The position numbers and the translations under genes were made by a program. Shown here one piece after another: positions 12,323 through 24,472 of a DNA stretch of 64,000 nucleotides. Position 1 is the first letter of the stretch; each line of letters opens with the position of its first letter. Under the pieces are notes generated by a model. The model saw nothing but the letters and a program-made list of their open reading frames with translations. It ran no database searches and was not told where the DNA came from. The stretch is from Pezizomycotina sp. ARF18 (taxonomy: Eukaryota > Ascomycota). The stretch lies in the NCBI GenBank assembly GCA_002224055.1, contig AZLU01000055.1, forward strand, positions 62,001 through 126,000, written 5' to 3'.

Positions 12323-12913
12323 TCAATCACCCCTCCTCCAAAACCCCATACAAATACTCTCCTCCTTCAAATACGCCTTCTCCCTCTTCTTCATCCTAGC
12401 CTCCAATATCCTCGCGACCGTAACGGCGTCCTAAGCCGCCCACTGCGCCGCCAAATAATCCCTGTTACTCCTATCGTTACCCGTCCTCCTCTTCGCCGCC
12501 GCGAACAGCCTCTGCTTACCCTTCGCGACGTTGCGGGCGAGGTACATGTCCATCAGCGACTTTTCGTAGAAGGTGCGCGCGGCTTGGAGAGTATGGGGAG
12601 CGTTGGGGAGCGTGGTGAAGGTTATGAGAGAGGTGGTAACGATGTGCGGGTACGGCGGAGGTGCCATGCGAGCGGCGGTGGTGCGGGGGGAAGCGGTTTC
12701 GGGGGAGGAGTCGGTGGGTTCGTTTTTGTGGGTGGACGGCTCGTCGTGGGGGACGGTGGTGTTTTCGTTGCTGTGATAGTCGGTTTCGGCGGTGGGAGGG
12801 TCTGAGGATTCAGCGTCATCGGCCTTGCTGTGACTGATGGGAGGGTTTGGGAATTCAGTGGCTTCAGTCTGGCTGCTGTTGTCCGTGGAAGGGTGGAGGG
12901 GTTCGTCCTTCAT
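12323..12913 (-). pseudogene. small acidic/disordered plus helical protein (one premature stop)
   Basis: From an ATG at 12913 the first ~90 residues are Ser/Thr/Glu/Pro-rich and look disordered (KDEPLHPSTDNSSQTEATE). A helical part follows (HTLQAARTFYEKSLMDMYLA, then AKGKQRLFAAAKRR). An in-frame TAG at 12431-12433 interrupts it, but the same frame stays open and protein-like beyond (DAVTVARILEARMKKREKAY) to a TGA at 12323-12325. An upstream frame at about 12950-13010 (MKNAHLDEKENEALNTKA) may be an additional exon. Function unknown. Compare the other small helical proteins at 8.5, 34.0, 36.6 and 37.9 kb. Confidence 0.5.
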
Positions 12914-14558
12914 GTTGATGTTGGCTGCGATGAGAGGCTTTCGTGTTGAGGGCCTCGTTCTCCTTCTCGTCGAGGTGGGCGTTCTTCATCGCGGCGGTGA
13001 TTTTCTTCTGCAGGTGGTGAGGAGTTGATGTTAGTATTCTGGTCAGTAAGATGATAAGGAGTTGGAAAACTTTATGTACGGGATGAGATGCATTACAACA
13101 GGAGAGTGTAACTTGCTTCAACGTGATTCTTCGGCAACGAGTCTGACATGATTTCCTTCACTTCCTGATACAATTGAGAAGAAGGATCTAGATCTGACTA
13201 GGCTTTTGCTATTGAAAAAAAAAGTTAAGGATGTGCATTTTTGATTGATTATTTCGAACGATATGGAAAAGTGGGAAGAAGGGCTGTTGTTGTGGATAAC
13301 GACTCGAGCCAGATTTATCTTTCTTCTTTCTTTCTTTCTTTCTTTTTTTTTTTTTTTTTTTTTTTTTGATGGCTTCTACTATGACAGACACTCTATACGC
13401 AGTCATATTCCTTTTACCAGATGCTACTTGAATCACTTTTCCTTAGAGAGAGAGAAGAACATCACCGGGCTTCGTTAGAAAGAAGGAGAAGAAGTCAAGA
13501 GTGTGAAAGCCATGATCCTATAACCTCCACCTATCGTCATGGAAATCTCCGGTAAATCATACTAAACAGAAATAAGTATATATAATAGAATTGACCTATT
13601 ACGTCTAAAAGAGAGATCTTAGGACTTTGACAAGGCGCTAAACGTTGTCAAGACATATTATACCTTTCCCGTGCTGGGGTCTATAGCACTGTTTTTCCCT
13701 ATCTACCATATTACTTACCCCAGCATATCAAACAATCAAACCTCATCCTCATATACATTATGACGTCTCTATCGTAGCTCTGCGCTACCACATTACGAGC
13801 AATTACGTTTACCCCCGCGCCTTTATGTGGATACATCCATATAAGCCTTTGAGAAACTATAACGCTCACGTGTGTATTGCTACTCCGTGACCTCTACGAC
13901 TTATCATCCCTTAGTTTTGTTTCTGTCTAAGACACCTGAACCGTCTTAATAATATATATCTCCTATAAGGGATTCTAGCATCGCTTCGTTCCAACATCTA
14001 ATGGGACTACTCGCTAGTGAGTATTTTGTCAGGCTACTTTGTCCTTCTTTTCCTGCTGCGTGATGAGTATGGTGCCCCTCCTGTTACACTTCAACATCCA
14101 GTTAAGCATCTTTCTTCCTTCCTCACTAACCCGATCTTTGAACGTTCCCTTACCTCAGACTCAAGGTTCGGCTTCAGATGGAGTAATCTGCGTCGTCCTC
14201 CTTGTGTTTTTTGAATACTGCAGCGGAGATGCAGCTACCAATGCAATATCCTCAGAATCAATGTTGCCTCAGCAGGCTGACCTCTTGGACCAGCGATTCT
14301 ATTTAATGTATTGTTTAATTTACTTTATATGCCTCCCTTTTTCTTCTCTCTTTTTCTTCCTCTAAAGAAAAAAGAAAATCCTCAATAATAATTATATAAA
14401 TTAAGAAAAAGACGAAGCTCTGGCACAGGAACAAGATTAACTTCGCCCACAAATTTTCAAAAATAAACAGGTTGTATCCAAAATCAAAACGCTAATATAT
14501 CTATCTATTTAGATACTATTAGCCCATATACTACATCACGCCACAAGTCCACCCGTAA
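12914..14558. other. stretch without a supported gene
   Basis: Apart from a possible extra exon at about 12950-13010 for the gene ending at 12323, and the T-rich microsatellite, nothing recognisable is present. Confidence 0.4.
13343..13367. repeat. T homopolymer next to a TTTC microsatellite
   Basis: A run of 25 T directly follows (TTTC)n at about 13320-13342. Confidence 0.9.
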
Positions 14559-14815
14559 GAAAAGCCGGAGTGCATTGTCTGCCCTGTCCTACAGCACCGC
14601 GAAGGAGCGCAAAAGAAGTCCCGCATCCTGCGCGAGCAGCTCAAAAATGTCGCCGGCGGGGGAAGGGGGTTCTGCGCATCAGACTACGAGGCTATGGTCC
14701 CCGTAGATCCTCCGAAATACCACGGCGTTGCAAGGAGTATGGCGGTGGTGATATGGGTCGATGAGGGAATACGGGTAGAAAAGAGCACGGAGTACAAGGA
14801 GTTGTTTGTTAGCCA
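14559..14815 (+). pseudogene. isolated exon-like coding fragment, unknown family
   Basis: About 86 codons without a stop in a frame that has no ATG at its head. The residues look like a folded protein: RILREQLKNVAGGGRGFCAS, then DYEAMVPVDPPKYHGVARSM and AVVIWVDEGIRVEKSTEYKE. It ends exactly at a strong GTGAGT donor at 14816, supporting an exon end. A weak continuation after an AG near 14886 (LEKEMKLGGSEI, then TGA) would give a short last exon. The upstream part of the gene was not found; the frame is closed by a TAA just before 14559. The family is not recognised. Confidence 0.4.
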
Positions 14816-15627
14816 TCGGGTGAGTCATACCGACATCTCGACATAGAATCAGAGCATCGAGATTCCGCAAATAGATCTCGTGTAGCTAGAGAAGGAAATG
14901 AAGCTCGGAGGTTCCGAGATATGAGGATATCTAAAAGGCTATGGATGCGGGATGCAGATTGCATTTATCCGATAATCTTATACTATCGTCAATTTATAGA
15001 TAAAGCATCGTATTTCCTGCCAGTTAGTTAGTTCTACAGTTCTACAGTTCAACAATCGAATATCACCCTACATCTACGATAGCTCTGCGCCAAGCACGAT
15101 TCAAAAGGACGGGAGACCTGCATCAATGACATCTATAGATGTTTATTTAGGTAGGGCTGAGAAGGTGGAGATACAGTGTTGCGAGAAGACACAAAAGTGG
15201 GAATGAGTTACCACGGCCCTTCATGAGAGGGACCACGAGGGTGAGTTATGAACTTGGAACGGCTGTTCATCGGGAATAGAGATAGACAATTCTTTCCTAC
15301 GCGTATAAGACTATTGAAAGTTATGGAACTTTAGATCATCGAGGCACTCAGCGGAAAAGCCCTATGATTACACGAAGACGTCGAATTGGCAGTCCTAGAT
15401 TTTAAATAATATGCGTCTATCGAAAGCAGTTACATTCTACAGTTTAAAGCAAAAAACAAATAAATTTGATGATTTGTTGAATGGTACGACGGACAATAGA
15501 ATGAATTTATCAAGCCAACTCAGGCAGTTAAAGCAGAGGTAGTTGCAAAGAACCCTAACCGCTAAATTATTAACGATAAGGCAATAAAAGCGAGAAAGAG
15601 AATACTATATACACGTGTACACAATTC
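14816..15627. other. stretch without a supported gene
   Basis: Beyond the possible short exon near 14886, no coding signal is seen up to the gap. Confidence 0.45.
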
Positions 15628-16059
15628 NNNNNNNNNNNNNNNNNNNNNNNNNNNNNNNNNNNNNNNNNNNNNNNNNNNNNNNNNNNNNNNNNNNNNNNNN
15701 NNNNNNNNNNNNNNNNNNNNNNNNNNNNNNNNNNNNNNNNNNNNNNNNNNNNNNNNNNNNNNNNNNNNNNNNNNNNNNNNNNNNNNNNNNNNNNNNNNNN
15801 NNNNNNNNNNNNNNNNNNNNNNNNNNNNNNNNNNNNNNNNNNNNNNNNNNNNNNNNNNNNNNNNNNNNNNNNNNNNNNNNNNNNNNNNNNNNNNNNNNNN
15901 NNNNNNNNNNNNNNNNNNNNNNNNNNNNNNNNNNNNNNNNNNNNNNNNNNNNNNNNNNNNNNNNNNNNNNNNNNNNNNNNNNNNNNNNNNNNNNNNNNNN
16001 NNNNNNNNNNNNNNNNNNNNNNNNNNNNNNNNNNNNNNNNNNNNNNNNNNNNNNNNNNN
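15628..16059. other. assembly gap (432 N)
   Basis: A run of N with unknown content. Reading frames that appear to cross it are artefacts. Confidence 0.99.
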
Positions 16060-16916
16060 TCACGTTCGGTGCAGCCGTTTGCGCGGTAGTTCCATGGAGA
16101 ACCTATGTGACTAGCGTTGCAAGGATTATATCGATACCCAGCTTAAGGATAGCTCTTAATTACGATCAGCAAGCAACGCCCCACTTCTACGGACGGAAAC
16201 AGACTGGGAACTAGGTTAGATGATGATCAATTAATGTTAATAGGCTAAGAGTATACCCTAGTTTATATACAGACGGAGCATGGTGCTTCCAATCTTGTAG
16301 AACGAGGCGGGATCCAAATAGGTAGTTTTCATTAGAATCTTTACGAGGATCCCCGAGCGCATTTCACGTGAAAAGAACAATAACCGGGATTGTGAGAACG
16401 CTTAATAACAAACTGTCCGATAATCTCTTAACTCCGTAGGCCGTTACTCAGTGAAAAGGTGGGAGGTATGCTTTAATCGAAGTTTGTAGGTAATCAGCAA
16501 AAACACTTAGAAATATCAACATGATCGAGCATCGACTTTTAAATTTTCTTCCCTCGTGAACAGACTCTTCAGGGATAAGTCCTCAACTTGATTTTATGGC
16601 GTGGGAACCTTCGTGATCTTTATCTATACGACATTTTATAAGCTTCACCTACCCGCTATGCTTTTTGTTCGCGATGATGTATATCAGAAGTCTAAGCGCC
16701 GCATCTTCACCTCATCAAATTCGTACTTTCAATGCCCTTTGATGGGCTCACTTGCATTTTACTACTTTTCCCTAGGCTATACGCATACGAATCAACCCCA
16801 CAAAACTGAATCACCATGACGAAGCAGTATCCATACCCGAGGGTGCGCCGCTCAAATAACTTCACACAAAAGCTCGGCTTAACGCGTCCATTGTTGTATT
16901 TATAGCACAAGCCGTC

Positions 16917-16945
<29 letters not shown>
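16917..16945. repeat. A homopolymer, 29 bp
   Basis: Uninterrupted run of 29 A. Confidence 0.95.
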
Positions 16946-16947
<2 letters not shown>

Positions 16948-17806
16948 GACAACACCAAATCGACACATATCGAATATCGAAGCTAAAAAAAAAGAACCAA
17001 CCGTTCAAGTTACGCCTAATCTGCCATGGGAGTAACCGTTGTGATGCGGAACAAGTCTGCTAAGCCAGCCCAGGAGTGCCTTTCTAGCCACGATTGATGG
17101 GACTGAGACTTGGATTTCGCATTATGAACCCAATGGTGAAGTTTTCCACGGCATGTAGGGGCGTGCCGAGGTAAACGACCATGCTATCGTTGTCAAAACT
17201 TTTTTCTTTATTTTTATTTTTTCTTATTTTCCAAACTGGAGCACAACTAGAGCTACTTAAGTACTTGAACAAGCCTATGGTCGCATCAATTGAAATGATG
17301 AAAACGCCGTCACGATAATGTACATTTTCAATTCGAGCAGTAGATGATAATATTCAATACGTAAGCATGAGAAGCCGGAAAACCACTACAAGCATTTATA
17401 ATGGCAGTGGTCGTGATACTCTGACCTCGATTTTCTTAATATATATGGTAGCTATTAGATCGCAACATCAATATCTCAATGTCAAATTATGGTATCGAGA
17501 TGTTTTAATGAAGCTTATTAGCTATAGAATAAAGAGACTTGGAAAATCCGATATATTAGAACAACAATAAGGCGCTATGCGCCTTCGATATAGATGTACG
17601 TATTTTATTAAATTTGTTACATTATTATTTATTATATATAGCATCGTGTGCCCTGTAGTTAATTGATCAGTTCCGCAAATTAATAATCGAACTTTATCCT
17701 ACAAATACCTTATTAGACACCCATAGCCTATGCCAACATTATACGCGAAAGAAAATATTGACTTGATTGAGGTCACAGTAAGATTGACGTCGTTGAGGCG
17801 ATCACT

Positions 17807-17807
<1 letters not shown>

Positions 17808-17837
<30 letters not shown>
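17808..17837. repeat. T homopolymer, 30 bp
   Basis: Uninterrupted run of 30 T. Confidence 0.95.
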
Positions 17838-18227
17838 CTGGCTGGCCTTATTTATTATCGATTATTTTTATTTTTATTATTTTTTATTTAAGACGGCCCT
17901 GCGAAATAAGCAATAAATCCAAAAATTCAAAAACAAATCCTCCTACTCCCGCCTCCCTTTTTTGTTTTTCAATTTCTTTTATTTCTCAACGTACACGAGG
18001 CACAACAAAAATGTCTCTGTGTACAATCATCACCGCTTCCACCTATAATTATATACATTATTCTTACTACTTCATTTATAATCCTTGGCCTTTTCCTTCT
18101 CGAGGAAAGAGAAGAGGCTAGATTCTTTCCTTTTGGTTTATATTCCTCACATAACGAAAAATTATCTGGAGCGCGATAAGTTCGAAGCTATAATATAACA
18201 GCGAAAAAGGTAAGGATAGAAAACACG

Positions 18228-19530
18228 ATGGTTCTGGTAAGGGTGGCCGGTAAAGGGGTCATCCAAACCACACCGTGGCTCCTCGATCCCGTCGAGTTGT
18301 CGCCGCAGGAGGTAGAGTACGATGAAAAGTCCAACGAGGAGAAAACGAATCGGAGAACGATGAAGCGCCGAAAGACGAAACCGCCAGGATCCAGGAAATT
18401 AAAATGCCCCAGAAACTCAGGGAAAAAAGGGAGCACACCAAGAAGCGCCTGCTGAAGGACCAGATGTGGGACGTCGCTGATTATTTTGGTAAACCAAAGA
18501 AAACAAACAAACAATTCATAAACCCTCCTTATACGTAACTCCCTTCGAGATTGAACTCTAACAAAACCTCCTCCCCACAGTCCAACACATCGGGTACCCC
18601 GACCTCAAAGCATCCTTCCAACCGAAATCCACCAGCGCCGCAGGTTACACCTGGTAATGCCCACACTTCTTCCGCCCAATCAACGCTTGTCAGGATCACG
18701 GTCGACACACGGGTTCGCTAGGAGCGAACCTTCACCTTGACTTCATGCGCGACCTCGTCCTCGCGCTCATCAACGCGGACATCTACCCTGGCCGACCCTA
18801 CAACGACCCGCATTACATCCGCGCCTCCACGATGAGTATCCGTTACTTTATCCCTCAGCGTTATATTACTTTGCGGATGGTCTGAGAAGAGGAGTATGAG
18901 CCGGAGGATTACGTTGATTATGAGAGTGATCCGGACAATGATGCGGAGGAAGAGGAGGAGAGGGTGGTGTTACACTGGCAGGATGGATTGGCGGGAAGCT
19001 AGAGCTATAATAGTCATGATGGGACGAATGGGAACTCCGCACAGCAGATCGCCGGGTGGTGTTAATAATGGACAAGAAACGGATATGGATATGGCCTTCG
19101 GGAACGCGTACGCGGCGCGGATCAGACAACAATAACGAGGAGGAAGAGGGTATGGAGTACGACACGAAGGCGGTGATACTTTAGTGGACAACGGTAAAGA
19201 GATTGAATATGAGATTGAAATCGGGTTTGAATATGGTAGCGGAGGGAGGAAATCACTGGAGACGGTAAGAACACGGCTACGCAAACCAGTGACGACGAAG
19301 AGGACACGGTTACTACGCAAAACTATCTGACGACGAGGATTATGACGAAAGCGAAAGCGGGGCAAATCTGAGGATGAGATGAGTACGGCAGCGAGGGCAG
19401 GAGATTCCCGAGAAGGACGAGAACGCCGCTACTGAGGTAACTGATGAGGAGGATTATGACGAAAAGGAAGATGAAAGGAAGACGAAGAGGAAGACGAAGA
19501 GGGACTTACTACGTCGGCGGCGTTAGGATT
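18228..19530 (+). pseudogene. unrecognised protein with charged N-terminal helix and acidic tail (broken)
   Basis: An N-terminal piece (DPVELSPQEVEYDEKSNEE) is followed, after a frame change near 18335, by a charged helix containing KMPQKLREKREHTKKRLLKD and MWDVADYF. A donor lies at about 18490 and an acceptor CACAG near 18580. The next exon reads VQHIGYPDLKASFQPKSTSA, later LHLDFMRDLVLALINADIYP, then an acidic stretch EEEYEPEDYVDYESDPDNDA. In-frame stops break it at a TAA following GYTW (about 18656) and a TGA after LRMV (about 18881). Downstream pieces to 19530 carry DEDYDESESG and DEEDYDEKED and are probably the decayed tail. The family is not recognised; acidic tails of this kind are common in nuclear or nucleic-acid-associated proteins, but that is only a guess. 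Confidence 0.45.
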
Positions 19531-20137
19531 ACTCCAGCCATGCTCAGGGCTCCATACAGACAACAGTACATGAGCGGAGGAGGAATTAAGTAATAGGTTT
19601 GATATTATACTTGTTTATAAACTATGCTTTGGGGACTTGATATCCGTCGACAAATCGCGGAGGGATACCCTAGAGCACTCTCATTTTCACTTTTATTATA
19701 TGACTACATTCCTTGATTGTTTTTACACATATCCACTTTTACAAATGCTAACCTTTTAAATTCTGTTTATTTAATGATATACCCGTTTCGTGTTTCCTTT
19801 TTGTATTTTCAAATTGTTCATGGTCGTTTTTAGTACTCGGATTTCTGTGTCACTTTCAACTCCATAGCCTAGTTCGGCATTATTATGCATCTATATCACT
19901 CATCTTCTGGCGTTTTACCAATCATGAGTTTCGTATATTATTTCTTTTTTTGAAATGCTAAAACTATTCATTTTCCTATATTTAGTACCCCGGTGAGGAT
20001 ATTCATTGTAACTTAAGTTATATACGCTTTCCACCCGAATAACTCGTTATATTGATCTTCGTACATACATCAATCCGATTTTAGTGCGCTATAGTGCCTT
20101 GTATAATAATTCCATTTTATAGCAATCCCATTTGTGT
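19531..20137. other. AT-rich intergenic stretch
   Basis: No coding signal. It may hold the 3' regions of the converging genes on either side. Confidence 0.5.
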
Positions 20138-20970
20138 CTAATTCCCGTTTGTACAGTATCCCCCTTTGGATAATAATCTCAAACGTCCATTCGTCTTCAT
20201 CGCTTTATAGGGACGAAAGCAAGCCAAGTCATCCTCGCGCCGCCGCCCGGAAGACCCCTGAGTCTTCTCTCCTGCCGCCTCCTTCTCAACCATACCGGTA
20301 TCCATAGTCTGCAACACCACGCCCAACCTCTTCATGTTCAACTTCCTCCTCCCCATCAAGTTCCTCAACCCCACCGTACTCCTCATCTTTATATCCTCGT
20401 CGACCTCGCGAGCATGCCCATCACCATCGCCGCCGCCGTTCTTCTTCAGCATTTCCTCCCAAATCCTCCAGCACTTATGAGGATCGTCTCCCTTCCCCGG
20501 GGTAAATTTCACATATCTCGAGCACCGGCAAACTCCTCAACTGCGGAACCGTGAGACGCTTCATCGGTTTGAACTCCTTGCGACCTAGAACCCTGCGCAC
20601 TATCTTCTGATTGCCATCGCCGTACCAGTTCCAGCGGGTTTCGTTGAGAAAGGGTTGGTCGAAGCTGAGCCTGTCCGTCGTGACGGAAGCGGCTATATTA
20701 TATTAATCCTCCGTTAGCACTGATCACCAAAAAGCTGTTTGGAGATGGAGCTTAGGTAGAAGTTGCGTTGTTGTTTGTTTCTTACGAGCTCCCTAGCGTT
20801 CTTCCATATGACCTTAGTCCACTCCTGCCTTCCCTTGCGAGGTGCGGCCCCTCGCGACTTTATTTTTGGCGACCTTGTGCTCGATGAGCGGGCTTGTTTC
20901 TTCGGGAGATTTGAGGGCGAAGCTGCTTTACGGCGTTGCGCCCTCGCTGAGAGTTCTTTTCGACGCCCAT
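20138..20970 (-). pseudogene. unrecognised protein, intron-containing, broken
   Basis: A candidate start ATG lies at 20970 (MGVEKNSQRGRNAVKQ), followed by a basic region with RKGRQEWTKVIWKNAREL. A GTAAGA donor near 20786, a GCTAAC branch point and a TAG acceptor near 20695 define a likely intron of about 90 bp. The next exon reads SVTTDRLSFDQPFLNETRWN, then QKIVRRVLGRKEFKPMKRLT and VPQLRSLPVLEICEIYPGEG. After a frame change near 20515 comes HKCWRIWEEMLKKNGGGDGD and a C-terminal basic, low-complexity tail ending at 20138. The protein family is not recognised. The 5' part is uncertain because different frames look protein-like there. Confidence 0.45.
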
Positions 20971-21849
20971 GGTTGCTTTGATGAATCTCTTCTTTGCGGT
21001 GTATGTGTGATCGGTGGGAGACGGATGATAGAGCTATATTATTATTCAAAAAATAAGTTAGAAAAAAAAAAAGGGCAAGGGAGGATGAAAGGATTACACG
21101 CCTATAAATCATGAGTAATCGCAACGAGCCAAGTACTACCGTTGGCAAAGTTCAACAATTTTAGCAGATGAAAACCCCAATGTTATGAATCCCCGTAGAC
21201 TGCGGATATCGACGACTTTGTAATGTATCTGCTGGTCGTCTGTAGAAGCGGTTCGGGTCTAGGAAGCGAAACTTAAATCGGCTGGATTGCAATACCGAAA
21301 CCAAAACTGGAAATTTGCCGAGCACGCGTACAGCCACTGGCGCTTGCCGATATATTTGAGGTATTCGTGAACTGGTCGACGTTTTATAGCGGCGGATATC
21401 TAGTAAGCGCCGTTAAGAAGTTTTTGGCGCGCTAGTTCTACGATTTCTAACGTACTAAGCAATATAACAACCCTTTAATAATCAATTCGATTCCTCGAAA
21501 GAACGCATTGGTGCATGATCGACCGCAGGCTCGTTCTTACAGTCAAGTTAGCGTACGGTTACTAAACGCGGCGTCCCTTTTTGCAGTTTAAGTGCCGACG
21601 CATTATAACGAGCGGGTTTACGGATATCTCTGTCGAGAAAAGCTTTATTGCTCGTCGCGGTTTAAAGTATTAGGATTAGTACAGGTTTACAAGCTCTCGA
21701 TGAATATTTATTATTGACCTTATAAATAATGATATAGCGCGGATAGTAGGGATTTTACGATAAAGCCATTTTTTATAACGGAGATATGATATGAAATATA
21801 ACGAAGGCCCAGGTATTTATAGTTTTTTGTGTTTCGTATCCGCCTAAAT
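20971..21849. other. stretch without a supported gene
   Basis: No recognisable coding or repeat structure. Confidence 0.45.
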
Positions 21850-22733
21850 AACTAGCACAAGTTGGCTTCATAAAGTCCTTTACTCCTCGTCTCCCTCCCT
21901 TTGTCGTCGCTACCATGTTTCCCTTCGATATCCTTCTCCTCGCTAGTCTCAGCAGCCTCCTTATCCTCCTCGCTACCGTACTCGGGGCCGCCCTTAACGA
22001 CACCTTCCTACTCCGATCCTTGATCTCCCTTTCCTCCTTATCTTAACAACTCCTCGCTATATGCACCACCATCATCCTCCCTTCCTCCCCACTACCATCG
22101 TCGTCCTTACCCATTTCCTTATCATCGCCCCCGTCGCTTCCCTCAGCTCCTCCGCGGCATCCAGGTCGTCCTGCAAAAGACCTCCCACCTGGTCCTTTAC
22201 CCTTCAATTTGTTGGGCCCGTACTTGGCGTTCTGCTGGATCTACTTGACCGTCTCTTCGTAGATTTTTAGGGTCGTCATCTCGGATCGGGAAAAGCTGCT
22301 TCTTCTCCAATGCAGTCAGGACTTCTTGAGAAACTTTAGGTCTTTCTGCTCGAGATGAGGTTGTCCCTCCTTGCAGAGTGTCTCCTTGACGTCGGCGCGG
22401 CCGAGCCATTGGTAGCCGTACCTCTCGCAAGTCGATGGTCTAGGGTGGTGTTGCCGGAGAGATCCAATCGCGGATACTTACAAGCGCGATTACATCGTCA
22501 GCCAAATGAAATATGTCTTAAAACAAAACCACCACGATCAGTCACACCAACAAGAGTATAGTTACCTTCCTCCTTCGCCTTATTCCAATTGCAGCAGCGG
22601 CAGCGTCGACCTCCTCCTTCTCGGAGTACTTCTTCCACTCCTTCTTCAGCTTATTCTTCGACTCCTTGTTTGTATACTTCCTCGAGCGGCGTTCGTGGAA
22701 AGAGATCTTGCCGGACGTTTTATCCTTGGACAC
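21850..22733 (-). pseudogene. unrecognised charged protein with acidic tail (broken)
   Basis: Minus-strand pieces include a Lys/Glu-rich helix (ESKNKLKKEWKKYSEKEEVD), a GTAACT donor-like site near 22560, a block YGYQWLGRADVKETLCKEGQ followed by PHLEQKDLKFLKK, and a charged tail (YGSEEDKEAAETSEEKDIEG). Frame changes and stops lie between these pieces, near 22330 and 22035. It begins directly where the HeLo/kinase-like fossil fades, so it could be that gene's rearranged 3' part or an independent gene overlapping its end. The tail composition recalls the acidic tail of the gene at 18228-19530, but no alignable homology was seen. Function unknown. Confidence 0.35.
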
Positions 22734-24060
22734 GCGGTGGGTGCCGGAAACAATCGTCTGTGTCTGTCGTGTTGTACACCGTCTCAGTCTCCTGCATGTC
22801 TTCCAACCGCGAGTATTCGAACCTGATTATATATGGCTCTTCGAGGTCGATTTTGTCCTCGGTATCCGCGCAGAATATGATATTGTTGCTCCTGAGACCT
22901 TTGTGTAGCCATCCAGCTAGATGAAAGTGTAAAACGGCTTTGGCTAGCTGCTTAGCGAGCCCGAACTTCTGATCCAGCGGCCACTTATCCCTATGTGACC
23001 CACTGCTTAGAGTTTCTTTCGTGGCTGTCTGAGGACGTCCGAAAGAGTCCACACGTTTTTCATCTTTAGCTCGTGGATGAATCTATAAACTATTTCTTTA
23101 TTCCGAGATATCCGCACTCCTATGCAATTCAAGGTACGCATTTCTATAGGCTTCTTCTCCACATGGGAGCCGCGCGACATTCTGGATTCTAACATCGAGC
23201 ATGCTCGTGGCGTTAACCATCCCACTTACGGTCTTATTCTCGATCAAAACTGGTGTGCCGATTCTAATGCCTTCCTTTCGGAATACTCCGATCCAGCGGC
23301 CGCTGCGTAGCTCGCGCTGTTCTTCGAGGTGGCCGGATATCGTATACTGGTGGTTGCTTCGCAGTTTCTCGCTGCGTTTTTCTGCACTCACGCGAATATT
23401 CTCCGCTTTCAGCGCACACAAGCTCTCAAGTTTTAGGTCCGCCGTTTGCTGTCAGCAACCACATCCAAATCACCGAGTGAATCGCCGAGGAGATAATTCT
23501 TTACGATTACGGTGTTACCGGGATCAGCCGGCGGCGGGAATTGCGTGTATAGATCCTCAACCATAGTTTCACCGTTTCCACCATTTTTAGAGCCTTTCCG
23601 TCATCTAATGCCCATTTTACTTTCTCTGCGGTCTTCGTGTCCGTTTGCAACGCCTCCATTCTCTTTCGTAATGCATCCATTTCCTCCGGACTCGCTTCCG
23701 CACTCTTAACGGTGCAAGGCTGACCGCCGGCGCGCTAGAATATTTACTTGCCTCTCCCAACGTCGGAAATATATCGTCTATATTCTAGAAACCGTCTAGA
23801 CAGTGGTGATATAGACGAGGTGGTTCATGGCCATAAGGCCGTACTTGCGGAATTGCTTATGGTATAGGTGCGAGTTGTTCTCCAGTCCCAGAGTGTGCCC
23901 ACATCTCCAATCGGCATCGGACCCACTCGAGCTTTATCTGCAGCTCGATGACATCTTATCCCAGCTCCGACGCTATTGGTATGCTTTGAAACCGCCTAAG
24001 GCAGCTGGTGAATATTTGGCCGGCGAAGCCTAGGGTTCCCAAGGTGAGGGCAGCGGCATT
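22720..24060 (-). pseudogene. HeLo-domain (HET-s-type) cell-death protein with kinase-like domain, fossil
   Basis: The N-terminal part (about 24060-23760) shows the HeLo pattern: a hydrophobic opening with LTLGTLGFAGQIFTSCLRR and a following helix VIELQIKLEWVRCRLEMW. In fungi such domains act in heterokaryon-incompatibility and other regulated cell death at membranes. A linker with ALKAENIRVSAEKRSEKL follows. The C-terminal half holds a kinase-like fold with AKQLAKAVLHFHLAGWLHKG, LRSNNIIF and YIIRFEYSR, the version typical of HeLo-linked, probably non-catalytic kinases. It lies head to head with the kinase-ankyrin gene starting at 24473, about 410 bp apart. The copy is broken in several places (roughly five or more) and appears to lack the end of the kinase-like domain. 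Confidence 0.65.
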
Positions 24061-24472
24061 CATCGCCGTAATCGTACCGTTGATCTGACTTTATGATGAT
24101 AGAGTACGGGTTCTATAGTGGAGTAAGGGGTTCTGTTTGCGGAGAGGATCGGCTACGTCGGTGCGGCTGAAGCCCGCTTTTAAATGAAACGCCAAACAAC
24201 CAGGGGCCGTAGAAAACAAGGTGTGCCAGAATTTGTTATGAAACGTGATCAGACGCTCCATTTATGACGGCCTTCGCGGAGTGGGGCCAGGGTCCGTCGC
24301 GGGGCACGAAGTGTAACCATCCGCTAGCCTCGTCCTCCGCAGTTTGCAGCCAACCCGGGTAACGTAAACTCCTTTATAACCTGGGGTCAGCCTGTTTGTC
24401 GTTTGTCAGCTCTAGTTACCATTAAAAACTACTATACTCGTTGCTCTGGCGAAAAATTGGGGATCAGGTACG
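24061..24472. promoter_or_regulatory. shared intergenic region of a divergent gene pair
   Basis: The gap between the HeLo/kinase-like fossil (minus) and the kinase-ankyrin gene (plus) must contain both promoters if each was transcribed from its own start. No specific binding motif was recognised; the inference rests only on geometry. Confidence 0.4.

Larger units (their letters stand above)
16060..18227. other. AT-rich, homopolymer-rich stretch without a gene
   Basis: Nothing recognisable is encoded. The base composition is visibly more AT-rich than the coding blocks, with two homopolymers of about 30 bp (16917-16945 and 17808-17837). Confidence 0.5.

Noticed and set aside
15605-16214. long open frames across the N run on both strands
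   Set aside because: They consist almost wholly of undetermined bases and are artefacts of the gap.
13343-16945. possible shared element: both T-run flanks (13368 on, and the complement of 16916) start GAYGGCTT
   Set aside because: Similarity fades after about 20 bases; more likely chance than a repeated element.
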